Made by a program: the position numbers and the translations under genes
In this document: positions 1 to 11,179 of the stretch, piece by piece
Layout: every line of letters starts with the position of its first letter
Position numbering within the stretch: position 1 is the stretch's first letter
Assembly: GCF_964019385.1 (NCBI RefSeq)
Contig: NC_088649.1
Location: 14,314,108 to 14,378,107 of the forward strand
DNA: 64,000 nucleotides
Reading direction: 5' to 3'
DNA from: Sycon ciliatum
Lineage: Eukaryota; Porifera; Calcarea; Leucosolenida; Sycettidae
The notes under the pieces: generated by a model
What the model was told of the DNA's origin: nothing
Databases searched by the model: none
The model's input: only the letters and a program-made list of their open reading frames with translations

Positions 1-1480
1 TATTGATCATAGTTACACCATCACACGCCTTTGTGGCAAAACCTGACCTCCCCCCCCCCCCATACCTGGCTTGTACTCTGACGAGGCATACGCTTTCCAG
101 GGGCGTAGCACCCGCTACGACTGGTACGACCATGGCCGTACCACTTTTCGAAAAGGGTGGTCCGTCTGGAACGTGCAAAACCGTAATAAAAAAATCAGGA
201 TCCATAGATGCATGTATGCGCATCAGACTATGACCTTTTTCTAGACTTGTACTCGTAGATCTGCCATGCATCTGCAGTCGTACTGAGTACTGTACTGTAC
301 TCGACTGCACACTGCGCCAGAAGTGTGCCAGAAGTTCCCAGAACGCAGGATTTTGTGTCTTTTTTACAAAATTTTCCCGGGGGGCGTCCCCCGGACCCCC
401 CCCCCCTCCAACACGGCCTTTGGCCGCGCCGACCTTTGGTCGTACCACTTCCAAAACCCCTCCTACGCCCCTGCTTTCATACAGACCCTTTATTGGTGGT
501 GGTCAGAGCTGGACCAACATTCGGGCTGCCTCTTTTTTCCTTTCGCCGGTCGATCGGCAATCGCAACATTTGTTCCAAGAACGGCACCGATCAAGTGACC
601 AACGCCTGCTGTCGCCTATAGCACAGTGGACTTTAGTGTGTCCACATGCATTGCAGTGGCATCCAGAACAGTGCGCACGCACAGTGTTTATATGCATAAC
701 GTTGAGAAGAACGGCAGGAGCATCTCAGTTTCCTTGGGCCACGGCCACTCGACTCGGCCTGCAAGCAGTGACATATTGCCACTAGTCTAGAGACCATGCT
801 ACCCACGTTATGGTAATGGTACTTGTCTGTGTCTGTGCCGAATCACAGGATACCAGCCATGGCAACGGGTTGGCTTTCTGGTCTATTCTATTCTATCTTG
901 AGAAATAAATGCGGCGGGCTGTAGACACTACTAGCAAGGTTTTTTTTTCATTCACCATCCCATGGCAACAGGCAATATAAAGGAAAGGGTGTTAGCCAAC
1001 CATGGCGGTTTGTTTACTAGACGCATTTCTAAGCTATTCTTTGGAAAGTGCCAGTCGATGACAATTATAATAATTACGATTAAAAAAGAGAGGACCATAT
1101 TAAAGTTTACAAGTCCTGACTTATGGTCCTCTCATATTTAATTTTAATCCTTGGCTCTCCATCCGAGCCTAAATAATAATCATGTGTTCGTAATTCTGCC
1201 GAGGCTGCGGTATGAAAGGTCTAAGGGATCAGAATGTCCATGGTTCTTGATGGGACCTTGATGCCATAGAAACTGATAACCACATATCTTGCTCAGCGGA
1301 CCGGCGCACCAGAGCGGACAATGTAAAAATGCTAAAAATTAGTGTCACCATAGCAACCAACCGTCTGTTGATTGTGCTGCTGTCTAAGAACTTTCATGTC
1401 ACACCGATGTAGTTGACACGTGTTTACATTGTTAGGATTTCACTTTCGTGTTGCATGAATGTCTACATTGCTTTGGATTG
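1..1480. other. No gene recognised; non-coding left flank
   Basis: No tRNA, exon-like frame or clear transposon end was found here. Open frames are short, overlap on both strands and have no recognisable protein signature. The only structure noted is the hairpin at 1078-1150. Confidence 0.5.
1078..1150. repeat. Short inverted repeat (hairpin)
   Basis: GAGAGGACCATA pairs with TATGGTCCTCTC about 20 bases away. Outside these arms GATTAAAA and TTTTAATC also pair. It looks like a tiny foldback or the remnant of a MITE. No target duplication was seen. Confidence 0.45.
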
Positions 1481-1482
1481 GT

Positions 1483-1775
1483 GATGATAGACGCTGGAGT
1501 CAAAATGCGTTTATTAGAAAGCTGACTACTGGTTGAAAATCAAGATCGTACTCACTAGGATCATTTCTATAGTACGTATCCCGTCTTTGTTCTCCTACAA
1601 AGACAACCGCATAAGCCACGAGGATGACATGTAGCATCCTCCCCTGAGCGGGAAGCGCACCAGCACGACAGCGTCCATGTTTGGATGCAAAAGAGTGCTG
1701 GTGATTGATGACCGTTCTGCACTGTCCTTCTGGTCAGTGTGGAGGGGGAGGCTGCTTTATGAGTGGCTCCTTTTT
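1483..1775 (+). repeat. R300 repeat, copy 1
   Basis: First of seven closely similar ~300 bp copies, all in this orientation (others near 10.6, 13.6, 19.8, 25.0, 33.1 and 35.3 kb). Each runs from about GTGATGAT to GAGTGGCTCC. Within it lie successive hairpins on one strand: CGTACT/AGTACG, GTCTTTGT/ACAAAGAC, AGGATG/CATCCT, CACCAGCAC/GTGCTGGTG enclosing a second GCATCCA/TGGATGC-type hairpin, and CACTG/CAGTG. The minus strand holds a short frame starting MLHVILVAYAVVFVG, which looks like a signal peptide. The nature of the repeat is not recognised. It could be a structured RNA, a SINE-like element or a duplicated exon. The 3' flank of this copy matches the copies in duplications A and B. Confidence 0.8.
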
Positions 1776-1990
1776 TATTGAAGTCAAAGAAAGTCTTTCA
1801 CTTGCATATCCTATGAAGCTACCCTTCAACTACAAGAAACCTAGTTGAAATACCTCCCCATGTTGCAGTACAATGCCACCTGGTTTGAATTGAGGTCTAA
1901 ACTGAAGCACACTTGCAGCCCTGAAGTTCATCATGATTTTCACCCATGTCCTGAGGGTGCTTTGGTCAAGTCAGGCCTTGTGATAATAGA

Positions 1991-2396
1991 GAGGTTCCGG
2001 GGTACGATTTTCCGTGCCAAAATCCGTGTGGGCGCTACGGATTTTTTCCAGGAGTGCTCCATACGATTTTTCGGCACGGAGAATCCGTGTGGACTGGCTT
2101 TCACACGAACCATGTTTCTTATGGAGATTTTGCGTCATCGGGTGCAGAAAGATTTTTCGCGTACAAATTTGGTACGAGAAACATGGATTTTCCGCGGGAA
2201 GTTTTGATTTCGGTACAAATTTTCAAAATATGAAGGCATAGCGCGGGAATGTGACGTGTTTGCGATCGTAACCTAGGCAATGACGGCAAACACATAAGTT
2301 CCGTACTCCGGAACATTTCACCGCTCGAAAACGACGTATAAAAAATCCGTAGCGCCTCTACGGATTTTGGCACGAAAAATCGTACTCCGGAACCTC
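1991..2396. mobile_element. MITE with ~56 bp terminal inverted repeats
   Basis: The left end (GAGGTTCCGGGGTACGATTT...) and the reverse complement of the right end (GAGGTTCCGGAGTACGATTT...) match for about 56 bases, up to CGCTACGGATTTTTT. The interior is non-coding. A non-autonomous DNA transposon is the simplest reading; the superfamily is not clear. Confidence 0.8.
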
Positions 2397-2884
2397 CCTA
2401 ATGCCATGGAAGGAGTTGATGTGCGGCACCGGACGTGTATAGACTGTAAACCTGAAATCGTTTGCTTTAGTTTGCGAATTGTGATGGCAGACCAGACCAT
2501 TTTGGGCCTGCAACCGTTTGCGATTGGTGTCAATAGTTCGCATTTTGTGCCCACTTACAGTCGTGATTTCACACCTATCGCGAAAATCACGAACATTGCT
2601 GGGTTTCCGGTCCGCTGTTCAGACTTCACTGCCTCTATATAGAACTCGGGCATCAAACACCTGGCTTACACGCGGCATATGCACTATGTGCAGGCAAGTA
2701 CCGGGCTACTCTGTCCTCACGGTCCTTATCTGTCTTCGTCTGTCTCTTTGCCATTAGCCTGTTTTGAGGTCTCTCTCCCTCTCCTCGTTTTCTTCATTTT
2801 GCCTTGTTTTGCAGCATCATTCAGGCTTCAAACTGAAGCGAACTCTGAGTGGAAAATATGCTACTGCGTTGTGGTCCTAATCAG

Positions 2885-3084
2885 TGGAAGTGGCAAGAAG
2901 ACTCTGCTCAGAAGAATGCCAAGCGGAGCAAGAGTGCGCAAAAGTGGATGAAGACATTAGACAGTACAGTGCTGTAGGTGACAAAGAACAGGCGTGGAAG
3001 AAAGGTGTGACGAAGGACGGTGTTCCGAAGGACGACATGCCGAAGGAAAGCCTGTCGAAGACCGATGCCATGCTGAATAAGCAG
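2885..3084 (+). CDS. Candidate orphan exon, charged K/D/E-rich
   Basis: An open stretch lies between a possible acceptor (cctaatcag) and a possible donor (AATAAGCAG followed by GTTAGA). It would encode about 66 residues with a Cys-containing start and a Lys/Asp/Pro/Ser-rich run of the form KKGVTKDGVPKDDMPK. No domain is recognised and no partner exon was found, so this may be chance. RNA-seq splice junctions at the two borders would decide. Confidence 0.2.
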
Positions 3085-3359
3085 GTTAGAAGTTTGCTAT
3101 GTACAGTGTAACAGTGCTGTCCCACGCCGCAGAACTGGGGGCCAGAATCCTAGCCTAGGCCATTCGTATTCTTCATGTGCAAGTCTAGTCAAGTCTATGT
3201 ACAGTTGAGTCACAGGTGCAGGCGTAGATGTCAGCATGCTGTGCGTGGTGAAATCCTGTTTGTTCTTCCGCGCTCCGTTCTTCGGCGCCCGGCCGTACTG
3301 TAGTGAGGGTTTCTTAATGTGTGCAAGCTCCACTGCAGTCACTTCATTACATCATACAC

Positions 3360-3479
3360 GCACCATCCTCGAATCAAGTGGTCTCTTCGCTGCAAATTAC
3401 TATATCTCAACACCATGATCGATAGAGACTGAGATATTGTCATTTGCAGCAAAGAGACCACTTCATTTGAGGATGGTGC
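3360..3479. repeat. Long hairpin, ~53 bp arms
   Basis: GCACCATCCTCGAATCAAGT... at 3360 pairs with ...ACTTCATTTGAGGATGGTGC at 3479. The arms are about 53 bases with few mismatches, and the loop is about 14 bases. The size and near-perfect pairing fit a small foldback element or a microRNA-like precursor. Confidence 0.75.
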
Positions 3480-3638
3480 ATGTAGGGTTTTTCATATAGT
3501 GAGGGTTGTACATAGAGAGGTGTGGGCTATGGGCTATACGCCGTGGCTCTTGTCCATCTCATCTCAGATGGTAAGGTTGCGCACGTTGTTCACGGTCTTC
3601 GCGAGTTTGCCCGTATGCCATGGACGGTAAAGCATGCA

Positions 3639-3711
3639 GCCCGGCTAGCTCAGTCGGTAGAGCATGAGACTCTTAATCTCAGGGTCGTGGGTTCGAGCCC
3701 CACGTTGGGCG
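3639..3711 (+). tRNA. tRNA-Lys (CTT)
   Basis: A 73 nt cloverleaf. The acceptor GCCCGGC pairs with GTTGGGC and the anticodon stem is TGAGA/TCTCA with loop CTCTTAA. The A box (TAGCTCAGTCGG) and B box (GGTTCGAGCCC) are intact. A T6 run a few bases downstream is the RNA polymerase III terminator. It leads the first Lys-Asn-Glu module. Confidence 0.97.
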
Positions 3712-3766
3712 CTTCCTTTTTTCTTAAACGAATTTTTTTCACATTTGCAGACTGCATATGAGTTAG

Positions 3767-4542
3767 GGCATGTTCGATTGATTGGATCCGGATCCAGATC
3801 GATAGGCCTTACGCACGTTGTACAGATGCCCAAAATCCCGTATAATCCCGTAGACCCGGTTGGGTGTTGAATGTGCAGGACCCTATTGTGTTTACTGCTA
3901 TTTTCACTACGAAATGAGCCCTGAAGGCATTTCATCCGAAAACGTTTTCTGACAAAGATCTAGCTAGTCATTAGTTCAATCCCAAAGTGAAGAAGCTAGA
4001 AAAGCGATTGTTTGCCATAAATTATGAAGCTAAAATGGGTCAAACGCGCACGTATAGCACACAATGAACACTCAACCACCACACTCCATCATTCACCCCA
4101 GTGTCTGGAGATATGTGGATTTTGTAGAAAAAGAAAGAAAGAAAAAACCGGGTATGTACACACCTATGGTCCTAGTACAGAACTTCGTACATCTGTACAA
4201 CATGCATAAGGACCATTGAGTGGATGGTGCTTTGGATCCACCAAGGTCCAATCAAATGCTGCGCTTGATCGAATCTGGAATTTTAGTGATTTTGAGGGTT
4301 TCCATGAGAGAAAGCAACGATTTCCGCATCATCGCTTTTATTCCCGCCATTTGTACACATATCACGTACAGAGTACGAAGTTTGGCAAGAAAAGATCTGG
4401 TGGATCCGGTCAACCCTGCTCCCCGAGGTGGGTTGACCGGATCCAAATCCAAAGGATCCGAGTCCGGACTCGACCAATCGAAAGGGTGCGAATTCAGTGG
4501 ATCCGGTTGATCTGGATCCGGATCCTACCAATCGAACATGCC
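3767..4542. mobile_element. Inverted-repeat element between tRNA-Lys and tRNA-Asn
   Basis: The left end GGCATGTTCGATTGATTGGA and the right end, read in reverse complement (GGCATGTTCGATTGGTAGGA), match over about 36 bases through GGATCCGGATCCAGATC. The interior is non-coding and rich in GGATCC motifs. The second Lys-Asn-Glu module at 7.6 kb lacks it. Confidence 0.75.
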
Positions 4543-4570
4543 TCTAGGAACCTGCAAGATTGCCAAGCAT

Positions 4571-4587
4571 GTCTCCGTGGCGCAATT

Positions 4588-4644
<57 letters not shown>
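4571..4644 (+). tRNA. tRNA-Asn (GTT)
   Basis: A 74 nt cloverleaf with acceptor GTCTCCG/CGGGGAC and anticodon GTT in TTCGGCTGTTAACCGAA. The internal promoter boxes are intact and T5 follows. It differs from the other three Asn copies at one D-loop base (AATTGG rather than AATCGG). Confidence 0.97.
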
Positions 4645-4645
<1 letters not shown>

Positions 4646-4705
4646 ATTACTTTTTGCATTCTTTTTCAAAATTTTGAGCTGAGACGAAAGAAAAAAAGTG
4701 AGCTG

Positions 4706-4777
4706 TTCCCACACCGGGAATTGAACCCGGGCCGTCTGGGTGAAAACCAGAAATCCTAACCACTAGACCATATGGGA
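4706..4777 (-). tRNA. tRNA-Glu (TTC)
   Basis: Read on the minus strand: acceptor TCCCATA/TGTGGGA and anticodon TTC in CTGGTTTTCACCCAG, closely matching animal tRNA-Glu. A poly-T terminator on the minus strand lies just downstream. It is convergent with tRNA-Asn at 4571, 61 bp away. Confidence 0.97.
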
Positions 4778-4792
4778 CGTGCACACTAACTC

Positions 4793-5140
4793 TATTAGGA
4801 AGAGTAACTGAGCTTACGAGAGTTTTGCAACTCTCGGCGAGAACTCACATCACGAGTTCAAAGTATGATTTGTACCACGTAAAACAACGGCTAGCGTGCG
4901 CGCAGTCCGAATGATCAATCATCATCGCAGACTGGTCATGACGATGACTCGCATAACTTCAAGTGAGCTGAGTGGATCTCTGTTAGCGAGGGTTTTTTCA
5001 ACTCCATTGGTCGCTGAAGGCTAAACAGGCAGGGCCCATACACGGGGACACTACATCACGTGTTGTGAGATTTCGCTGTCGCCGCCGGACCCCATAGAAA
5101 GGGTACTAAGAGTTGCACACTCTTGGGAGCTTGTGTACTA
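4793..5140. mobile_element. Diverged MITE of the CAAGAGT family
   Basis: The right half contains CATCACGTG, GACCCCATAG and AGAGTTGCACACTCTTGGG. These are the internal and end motifs of the intact copy at 13,729. The left half (GAGAGTTTTGCAACTCTC, CTCACATCACG) is a degraded inverted match. Borders are approximate. Confidence 0.4.
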
Positions 5141-5639
5141 TTGCTAAAAGCTGTACGTATGAATGTCAAGTTTAACCTGGGGGAGATGCAGCCGACACCT
5201 TTAATTCACCGGTGAAGGTGGTATCTCCGTTTGCGCAAACCTAAGAAATATTCCGCAAATAGGCACGTTTAAATGCAAAAGGGAAGTAAAAATTGCTTGA
5301 CAACACTGGCGTAACACATTGTCAGTTGGTGATTATCATGGTGCCGTCGTGTAAGCCAAACAATCATCAATGGTCAGCGGAGTGCCTCCAGACTCACTAA
5401 CATCTCTACCCTGTAGCACTCACCTTCCCATTGGCCTCTATTGTCTTTTGCATGTTCTCACGTTGACCCTTTCCCGGTGGAGCAGTGTTATTGAAGTAAA
5501 AAAAATCGAGTTACACCTGTTGAAAGTGGTCGGTAGTGGCTGGCTGGTCGCTAGTCGCGGTGTATGGTAGTGCCAAGCAGACAATTTACCGAACATAAGC
5601 CGGGAGTTCATTTCTAGAAAATTTATGAAACACGCAATA

Positions 5640-7408
5640 CAGGTAGACTCCCTCTAATTCGAATACGTTATAATTCGAACATTCCGTGGAATTCGAACTT
5701 TTTCGTCGTACCGATCTCCTGCAAGTCACTTCAAGTCGAATTCGAATGTGTAATTCGAAGTACGAAGCGTGCACCGATTGGATAATTCGAACCCTGCCTT
5801 CGTACAGAAGAGCTGTTTACAGTAGAGGTACTATGTCCTTCGAACGCTTATTTCGAAGTGAGATGGAGTTACTTCGAAGTACTATAATTGTAATTCGAAG
5901 CTCATTCTTTTGTCCTTCTCTAGCCAAGAGTAGCTCAAAAATCGATCCCTGGTCCACTCCGGGATCGACAGTAGCGTTCAAGAAACCCACCTTCTCTCGA
6001 AATTTGATTCAAGCTCGTGCGAGGCAAAGTGCAAAGATTCGATTGAAGACGACTTCTTCCAGGGGGCTGACTCCGTTTGCGGATCTGGTGGCCTTTCATG
6101 CCGCGCCAGCTCGCGCGCAGAGATGTTTGCGAACAACACAACACTCTTGACTGGAAGTCGTAAAATAATATTCGTCTATGCCTATGCTCCACTTCCGTTC
6201 CCCAGAACGACGTGCTGCTGTCCAACGGCCAATCATGACGCGGATTAGGCAGCGCTGTTCTTTTCCTTGAAATTGTTTCAGGACAGCTGCAGTGCCAGAC
6301 AACTTCTTCACTAGAAGATCAAGATATGGGCCTCAACCAGCGAAAACAGCCCTTAGGGACAACATTTTCAAAATCTCTTTTTGGTTAGAAATTTGTTGAA
6401 ACACATCTCCTGGAGGACCTCAGCCGAGAAAAAGTTCAATATTCCGATTCAAAACGTGTGTATACACCAATATACAAGATGTACTCCTAATTGGTGCAAT
6501 TTATGTATACGATGCATGTGTACAATAAATATTCAGCATTCTAAGGTGGGTGGGCTCTTGACTACCTTTGAAACAGTGCAGTAGGCAGCTAGAATGACAA
6601 AGAATAGCTGAAGAGTGCGGAGACATGATCGACATATTCGCAGCTGCAACCTGCGTGTAGTCGTTCCGCAATCTCGTCTTCCATTTCTTCCTCAGCAACT
6701 GAAGACATGGCGTCGCTGCCGTCACTAGCCCCAGACTCAGAATTATTTATTTCAGGTGACGACTGTTCATCTTCCGACTCTGACGAGTCATCGGCCACCT
6801 TGAGCAGGACATGCCGGCTGCGATTCCGCCTCGCTGTCGACATGGATGTCGGAACCAAAGAACGTCTCATCCTCACTCTTCAGCGGCTACTTCAGCATCC
6901 GCTCCCCACGAGGCTCAAGCTCGCTGTACACAATGACAGCCGCGTGTGCTCGGCGAACAGTTCTGGCGTCCGCAGCCATCGCAACAAGATCAAGGAACAC
7001 TCGAGTCGCAACTCGACACCACTTCAACTTCAAATAAATTACTTCAAGCAAGGAGCTCAAGAAGAACTCGTCGTGCTGTTCGCAGCGCGATCAAAAAATC
7101 GTTGAACGTCACAAATCGACCTTTTTCTCGAAAAAATTACGAAACCTCTAAGGGTCGTTTTCGCTGATTGCGGCTCATATCATCTTTGTGTCGATCCAGT
7201 GTTTTATTATAAAATGGCCTGGTCCATTGTACATGACCAACTTTGTTTTGTTGATGCGAATAAAATGTGCGAAAATAGTCAGCACGCGATTTCGAGCATT
7301 TTGACATACATATCAGTGCATTGGGCTGCATTAGGATAATTAGAAGTTCATGATAATTCGAAATTGGGGCCTGGCAATTTGAGGTTCAAATTAAAGGGAG
7401 TCTATATG
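5640..7408. mobile_element. pogo/Tigger-like DNA transposon remnant
   Basis: The ends are CAGGTAGACTCCCTCTAATT at left and, in reverse complement, CATATAGACTCCCTTTAATT at right. Both are followed by (T/C)GAA and flanked by TA, the target duplication of Tc1/mariner/pogo elements. The left interior is rich in TTCGAA motifs. On the minus strand, 6876-6589 encodes an acidic Ser/Glu/Asp-rich stretch (DDSSESEDEQSS), as seen at the C-terminus of Tigger transposases. No DDE catalytic region was recognised, so it is non-autonomous or decayed. Confidence 0.6.
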
Positions 7409-7586
7409 TACTAGTATCCGCTTGAATGTATAAAAAACGCTCCTTGGGAGCCGATGAAGGCTCACACTGGTCTTGCATTGTTCCGTGCAAACACGGATTT
7501 GCATACTCCGTGTGTAGGAATAGGTGAATACCTCCAACAATCTTAGTTTCTTTTTTTTTTATCTTCGTTGTCAATGGCATCCAGCA

Positions 7587-7659
7587 GCCCGGCTAGCTCA
7601 GTCGGTAGAGCATGAGATTCTTAATCTCAGGGTCGTGGGTTCGAGCCCCACATTGGGCG
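7587..7659 (+). tRNA. tRNA-Lys (CTT), second copy
   Basis: Near-identical to the copy at 3639, with anticodon CTT in loop TTCTTAA. One change (GTTGGGC to ATTGGGC) leaves the innermost acceptor pair as a C-A mismatch. The anticodon stem closes with A-T. It may still be functional. A T7 run follows. Confidence 0.92.
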
Positions 7660-7797
7660 CATTCTTTTTTTGCGGTTGTTTTCTTTCCACGAACAAGACT
7701 GGTGCATCCCTGATAGAGCCAAGCCTAGCCTCAGTGCTGGCTGTCCGTCAAATACCTACATGTACCTACCTGATCTAAGGAATTGCCTTCTGTGGCT

Positions 7798-7850
7798 ACT
7801 GCCAAGAGTATATTTACAACTAACCCCCAAGAGTGTGCAACTCCAGCTAG
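7798..7850. mobile_element. Single end of a CAAGAGT-family MITE
   Basis: CCAAGAGTATATTTACAACT followed by AACCCCCAAGAGTGTGCAACT matches the left end of the MITE at 13,729. No matching right end was found nearby. Confidence 0.4.
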
Positions 7851-8241
7851 GGCGGTTTGACGATGGTAAAGTAGGTCTCTGGACAGCTAGCTGTGTCTAG
7901 TTTCTACCTTACTCATCAGCGGCACTCGGAGTCACTGGGCGAACCGATCGCAGTCAAGTCTAGTTAACAACACAGTCATGAAACATCTGTGCAAGAACCG
8001 TCAAATGCTGTGGGGGATTTTCCGCCTCTCGGATGCCCAACCCCAGAGTCAACTGTCTGCCCACGAAGACACTTCAAAGTGTTTATCAAAATTCCGATGC
8101 ATGACCACATTCTACTCGGATGTTTTTTTCATGACCATATTGTACAACATTCCAAAACTTGTGCCCAATCAAGCCCAGCAAGTGTAAAAAATATTCCGTG
8201 CCTTGCTTCAACATGCTCTTGGGCTTATGAAAAATCAACTT

Positions 8242-8315
<74 letters not shown>
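8242..8315 (+). tRNA. tRNA-Asn (GTT), second copy
   Basis: Same cloverleaf as the copy at 4571 with anticodon GTT and intact A and B boxes. A T7 run follows the 3' end. It is part of the second Lys-Asn-Glu module. Confidence 0.97.
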
Positions 8316-8316
<1 letters not shown>

Positions 8317-8385
8317 GTATTCGCTCTTTTTTTGCAATCAATTATTGTATAAATTTTGAGACGAAAAGAAGAAAAAAGTTAGGTG

Positions 8386-8457
8386 TTCCCACACCGGGAA
8401 TTGAACCCGGGCCGTCTGGGTGAAAACCAGAAATCCTAACCACTAGACCATATGGGA
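8386..8457 (-). tRNA. tRNA-Glu (TTC), second copy
   Basis: Identical in the mature region to the copy at 4706. It is convergent with tRNA-Asn at 8242, 70 bp away. A minus-strand T6 run downstream is the terminator. Confidence 0.97.
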
Positions 8458-8753
8458 TTGCACATGTTGGTAATAGTTGCGAGTAGAACATCAGCATAAT
8501 TATTTTCTTCTTTCTTTTTTTTGCCAGGACTCAACGAGATATATTTTCCATCGTACAACAACGAGAAAAGCAAATCAAAGACAATTGTACGGCTATCTCG
8601 AACAATAAGCACTATGCAAGATGTCTATTCAGTATGCGCTTCCGCCACTGCAAGTGTGGCAGAAGCACATTACCTGAAATTCTGAATGCGTCGTTACTAG
8701 CCTAGAGCAAAGGTGGATGACCTTGCCATCTCCTTTGTCTCACTAAAGCTGTG

Positions 8754-9736
8754 CTTACATGAGAACTGTCAACCTCGGTGGGTCGAGTTCCACCCGGGTT
8801 GAAAGTCTGCACAGTGGAAAAAGTAGGTGGGTGTTTACATGAAGAGAGTTGACCCGGGCCGAATACAGATATGGCGACAAAAGTCCACTTCCAGAGTCCT
8901 GTATGGTCGCGTGACAACTTTCGCACGAAACATGCGTGTGCAGTGTTGTGTAAGCCTGGCACGAAATACACATTATGTACGGTAGTACGATTTCTTGATT
9001 TTAACTCTCCCGGGTTAAAATGTCAACCCGGGTCAAGTGCAGTGGTTCTTGCAAACAATCCAGTCAGTCTGTGAGTCACAGCGGGTTGAAATTTGTAGGG
9101 GTCAAAGGGGTGTTCCGGGTACTCGGGTACCCGCCCGTTAATCTCAGGTACCGTTAGTAAAAGGGTACCCGTTTGGATTTCGATGATCCAGTCAGTATGG
9201 AACGACACTGCTGGGATTGCGCATTCCAGGCGGAAGTCAATTATTTACAACTCCACGCTGGATGTCTGCATTGCTGTTGCATTTGTGAACCTAGTAGATC
9301 TACCTCTGCAACTATCAGGCACAAATCAATTTGCGAATCATAATGTGATGTCAAAATTCAACCTGAGAACAGATAAATTAATGTCAATATTTATGTGAAA
9401 ACTGCGCAAAAATTAAACATGGCTGCTAAAGGGTACTCGTTAACCCGCTCGTTAAGAAAATTACCCGTTCGTTAGTTAAAGATACACCCGTTTGACCCCT
9501 AGAAATTTGACCAGGATCAAACTCCATAAAATCACGGTTCGCGTCAGACTCGGCTAGAGAGGCCGTTTTTCCCCGCATCTGCAGGAACGCCACAACCCTT
9601 CAAGGTTCAAGGCGCAGATGCAGCTCCTAAAGCGGTGGGAGGTGAGTAGATCAGCTCAGCAGCAAGTCGGATCAAAGACCGGCGAATATCCCATTCACTG
9701 CTCACACTGAACTCTGGTTGAAAACTCTCATGTAAG
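8754..9736. mobile_element. MITE-like element with CTTACATGAGA ends
   Basis: CTTACATGAGA begins the left end and TCTCATGTAAG closes the right end, each followed inward by a (G/T)TCAACC motif. The interior holds repeated CCCGGG/GTTGA motifs and the nested hAT-like MITE at 9096-9501. No target duplication was identified. Confidence 0.5.
9096..9501. mobile_element. hAT-like MITE, 406 bp
   Basis: The ends are TAGGGGTCAAAGGGGTGT and, in reverse complement, TAGGGGTCAAACGGGTGT. A perfect 8 bp direct repeat GAAATTTG flanks it (9088-9095 and 9502-9509). The 8 bp duplication and the TAGGGG start are hAT hallmarks. The interior is non-coding. Confidence 0.85.
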
Positions 9737-9751
9737 GCCAAGTAAAAAAAA

Positions 9752-10117
9752 TGATTGTTTATCGTCCGCGCCCGCCCCAAATGTTCACCCTCCCCGCCGA
9801 ATGATTTTATTTTTTAATACTGGTAAATGTACTGTATGTACTGCGGTCTACAGCCTCTAATCAGCATAGCCATAGATTTTCGAAGGTCAAGTCCACAGAC
9901 TGAACCATAACTTAGTTGCTATGGGCTTGAAAAGTGAAACTGATCATAAGCTGCCTGATTTTCTTCGTTTTTTCTACGTAACGTTGGTTGTTCCACTTTC
10001 CATTATCCTCTGGGGTTGCGAACACCTGCCCTACAGCCATAAATGCATAATAAAAAATATAATTAAAAACCTCCCGTCCGCCCCGATTTCTCGGGAAAAT
10101 CTGACGATAAACAATCA
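9752..10117. mobile_element. MITE, 366 bp, perfect 15 bp inverted ends
   Basis: TGATTGTTTATCGTC at left is exactly mirrored by GACGATAAACAATCA at right. Both ends are followed inward by C-rich sequence. The interior is AT-rich and non-coding. Confidence 0.75.
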
Positions 10118-10594
10118 ATATATTTTACATGGCCTAAAAGCAGCCTGATATCATCATCCCAGCGGGAATGCGGCAAAAACATCATAATCCGAAATTCCAC
10201 AGCAATTTTTAAACCAGAGTGCCAAAATCGTCGTTTGACACTGCCTGAAAAACGCAAGAATATGAAACTATCTACTATGCACTATGCACTTGTGTCGTGT
10301 TGCATTGCATCTGCCTCTATGATGTACCAGGTGTTAGTGGCCTTCGTGAGTTCCCTTCAGGAACGGACACCATAATTTACTTTTCTATTTACTGCAACTG
10401 TCATGACTATAATTATCTGAACCAAAGCAACATATGCACTCTATCCCAGGAACGTATCTCTCTCACGGTGCGTAACCATGGAGATACTAGCGCATAGCCA
10501 AGCACAGTGATACGGTACAGTAGAAATGGACGGTTTTGAATAGGGATGCGGGCTCAGCATATTACTCATGCTTGTACATAGGTCTTAATAATCG

Positions 10595-10892
10595 GTGATG
10601 ATGGACACTGGATTGAAAATGCATTTATAAGGAATCTGACTGGTGGTTGAAAATCAAGATCGTACTCACTAGGATCATTTCTATAGTACGTATCCCGTCT
10701 TTGTTCTCCTACAAAGACAACCGCATAAGCCGCGAGGATGACATGTAGCATCCTCCCCTGAGCGGGAAGCGCACCAGCACGACAGCATCCATGTTTGGAT
10801 GCAAGAGTGCTGGTGATTGATGACCGTTCTGCACTGTCCTTCTGGTCAGTGTGGAGGGGGAGGCTGCTTTATGAGTGGCTCCATTCTTTATA
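10595..10892 (+). repeat. R300 repeat, copy 2
   Basis: All the hairpins of the family are present and the minus-strand short frame (MLHVILAAYAVVFVG...) is open. The right flank continues CATTCTTTATAAAT, like the copies near 30.8 and 33.1 kb. This differs from the flank shared by copies 1, 3 and 4. Confidence 0.8.
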
Positions 10893-11179
10893 AATAAATG
10901 AAATGCAATATAGTATAGAGTGAAACCTGTCTAAGACTACTGCTCAAGGGACCTTCACAAGGTGGTCTCCTTATCCAAGGTCATTTACCTGGGCTTGGCC
11001 GGTGTTGGTGCTGGTCGCAGTTGTTTTCTTTGACAGTTGGTCGCCTTTTCTGAGTGGTTACATTGACAGTATTTTACTGTGCATAGATATCTTCTTTTGC
11101 AAGTTATTGTGGAAAGTGGAACTCTCAGCGGCTCCACCAGTGCTTCACGGACACGGTCAGTGCAGCACTGTGATATGTA

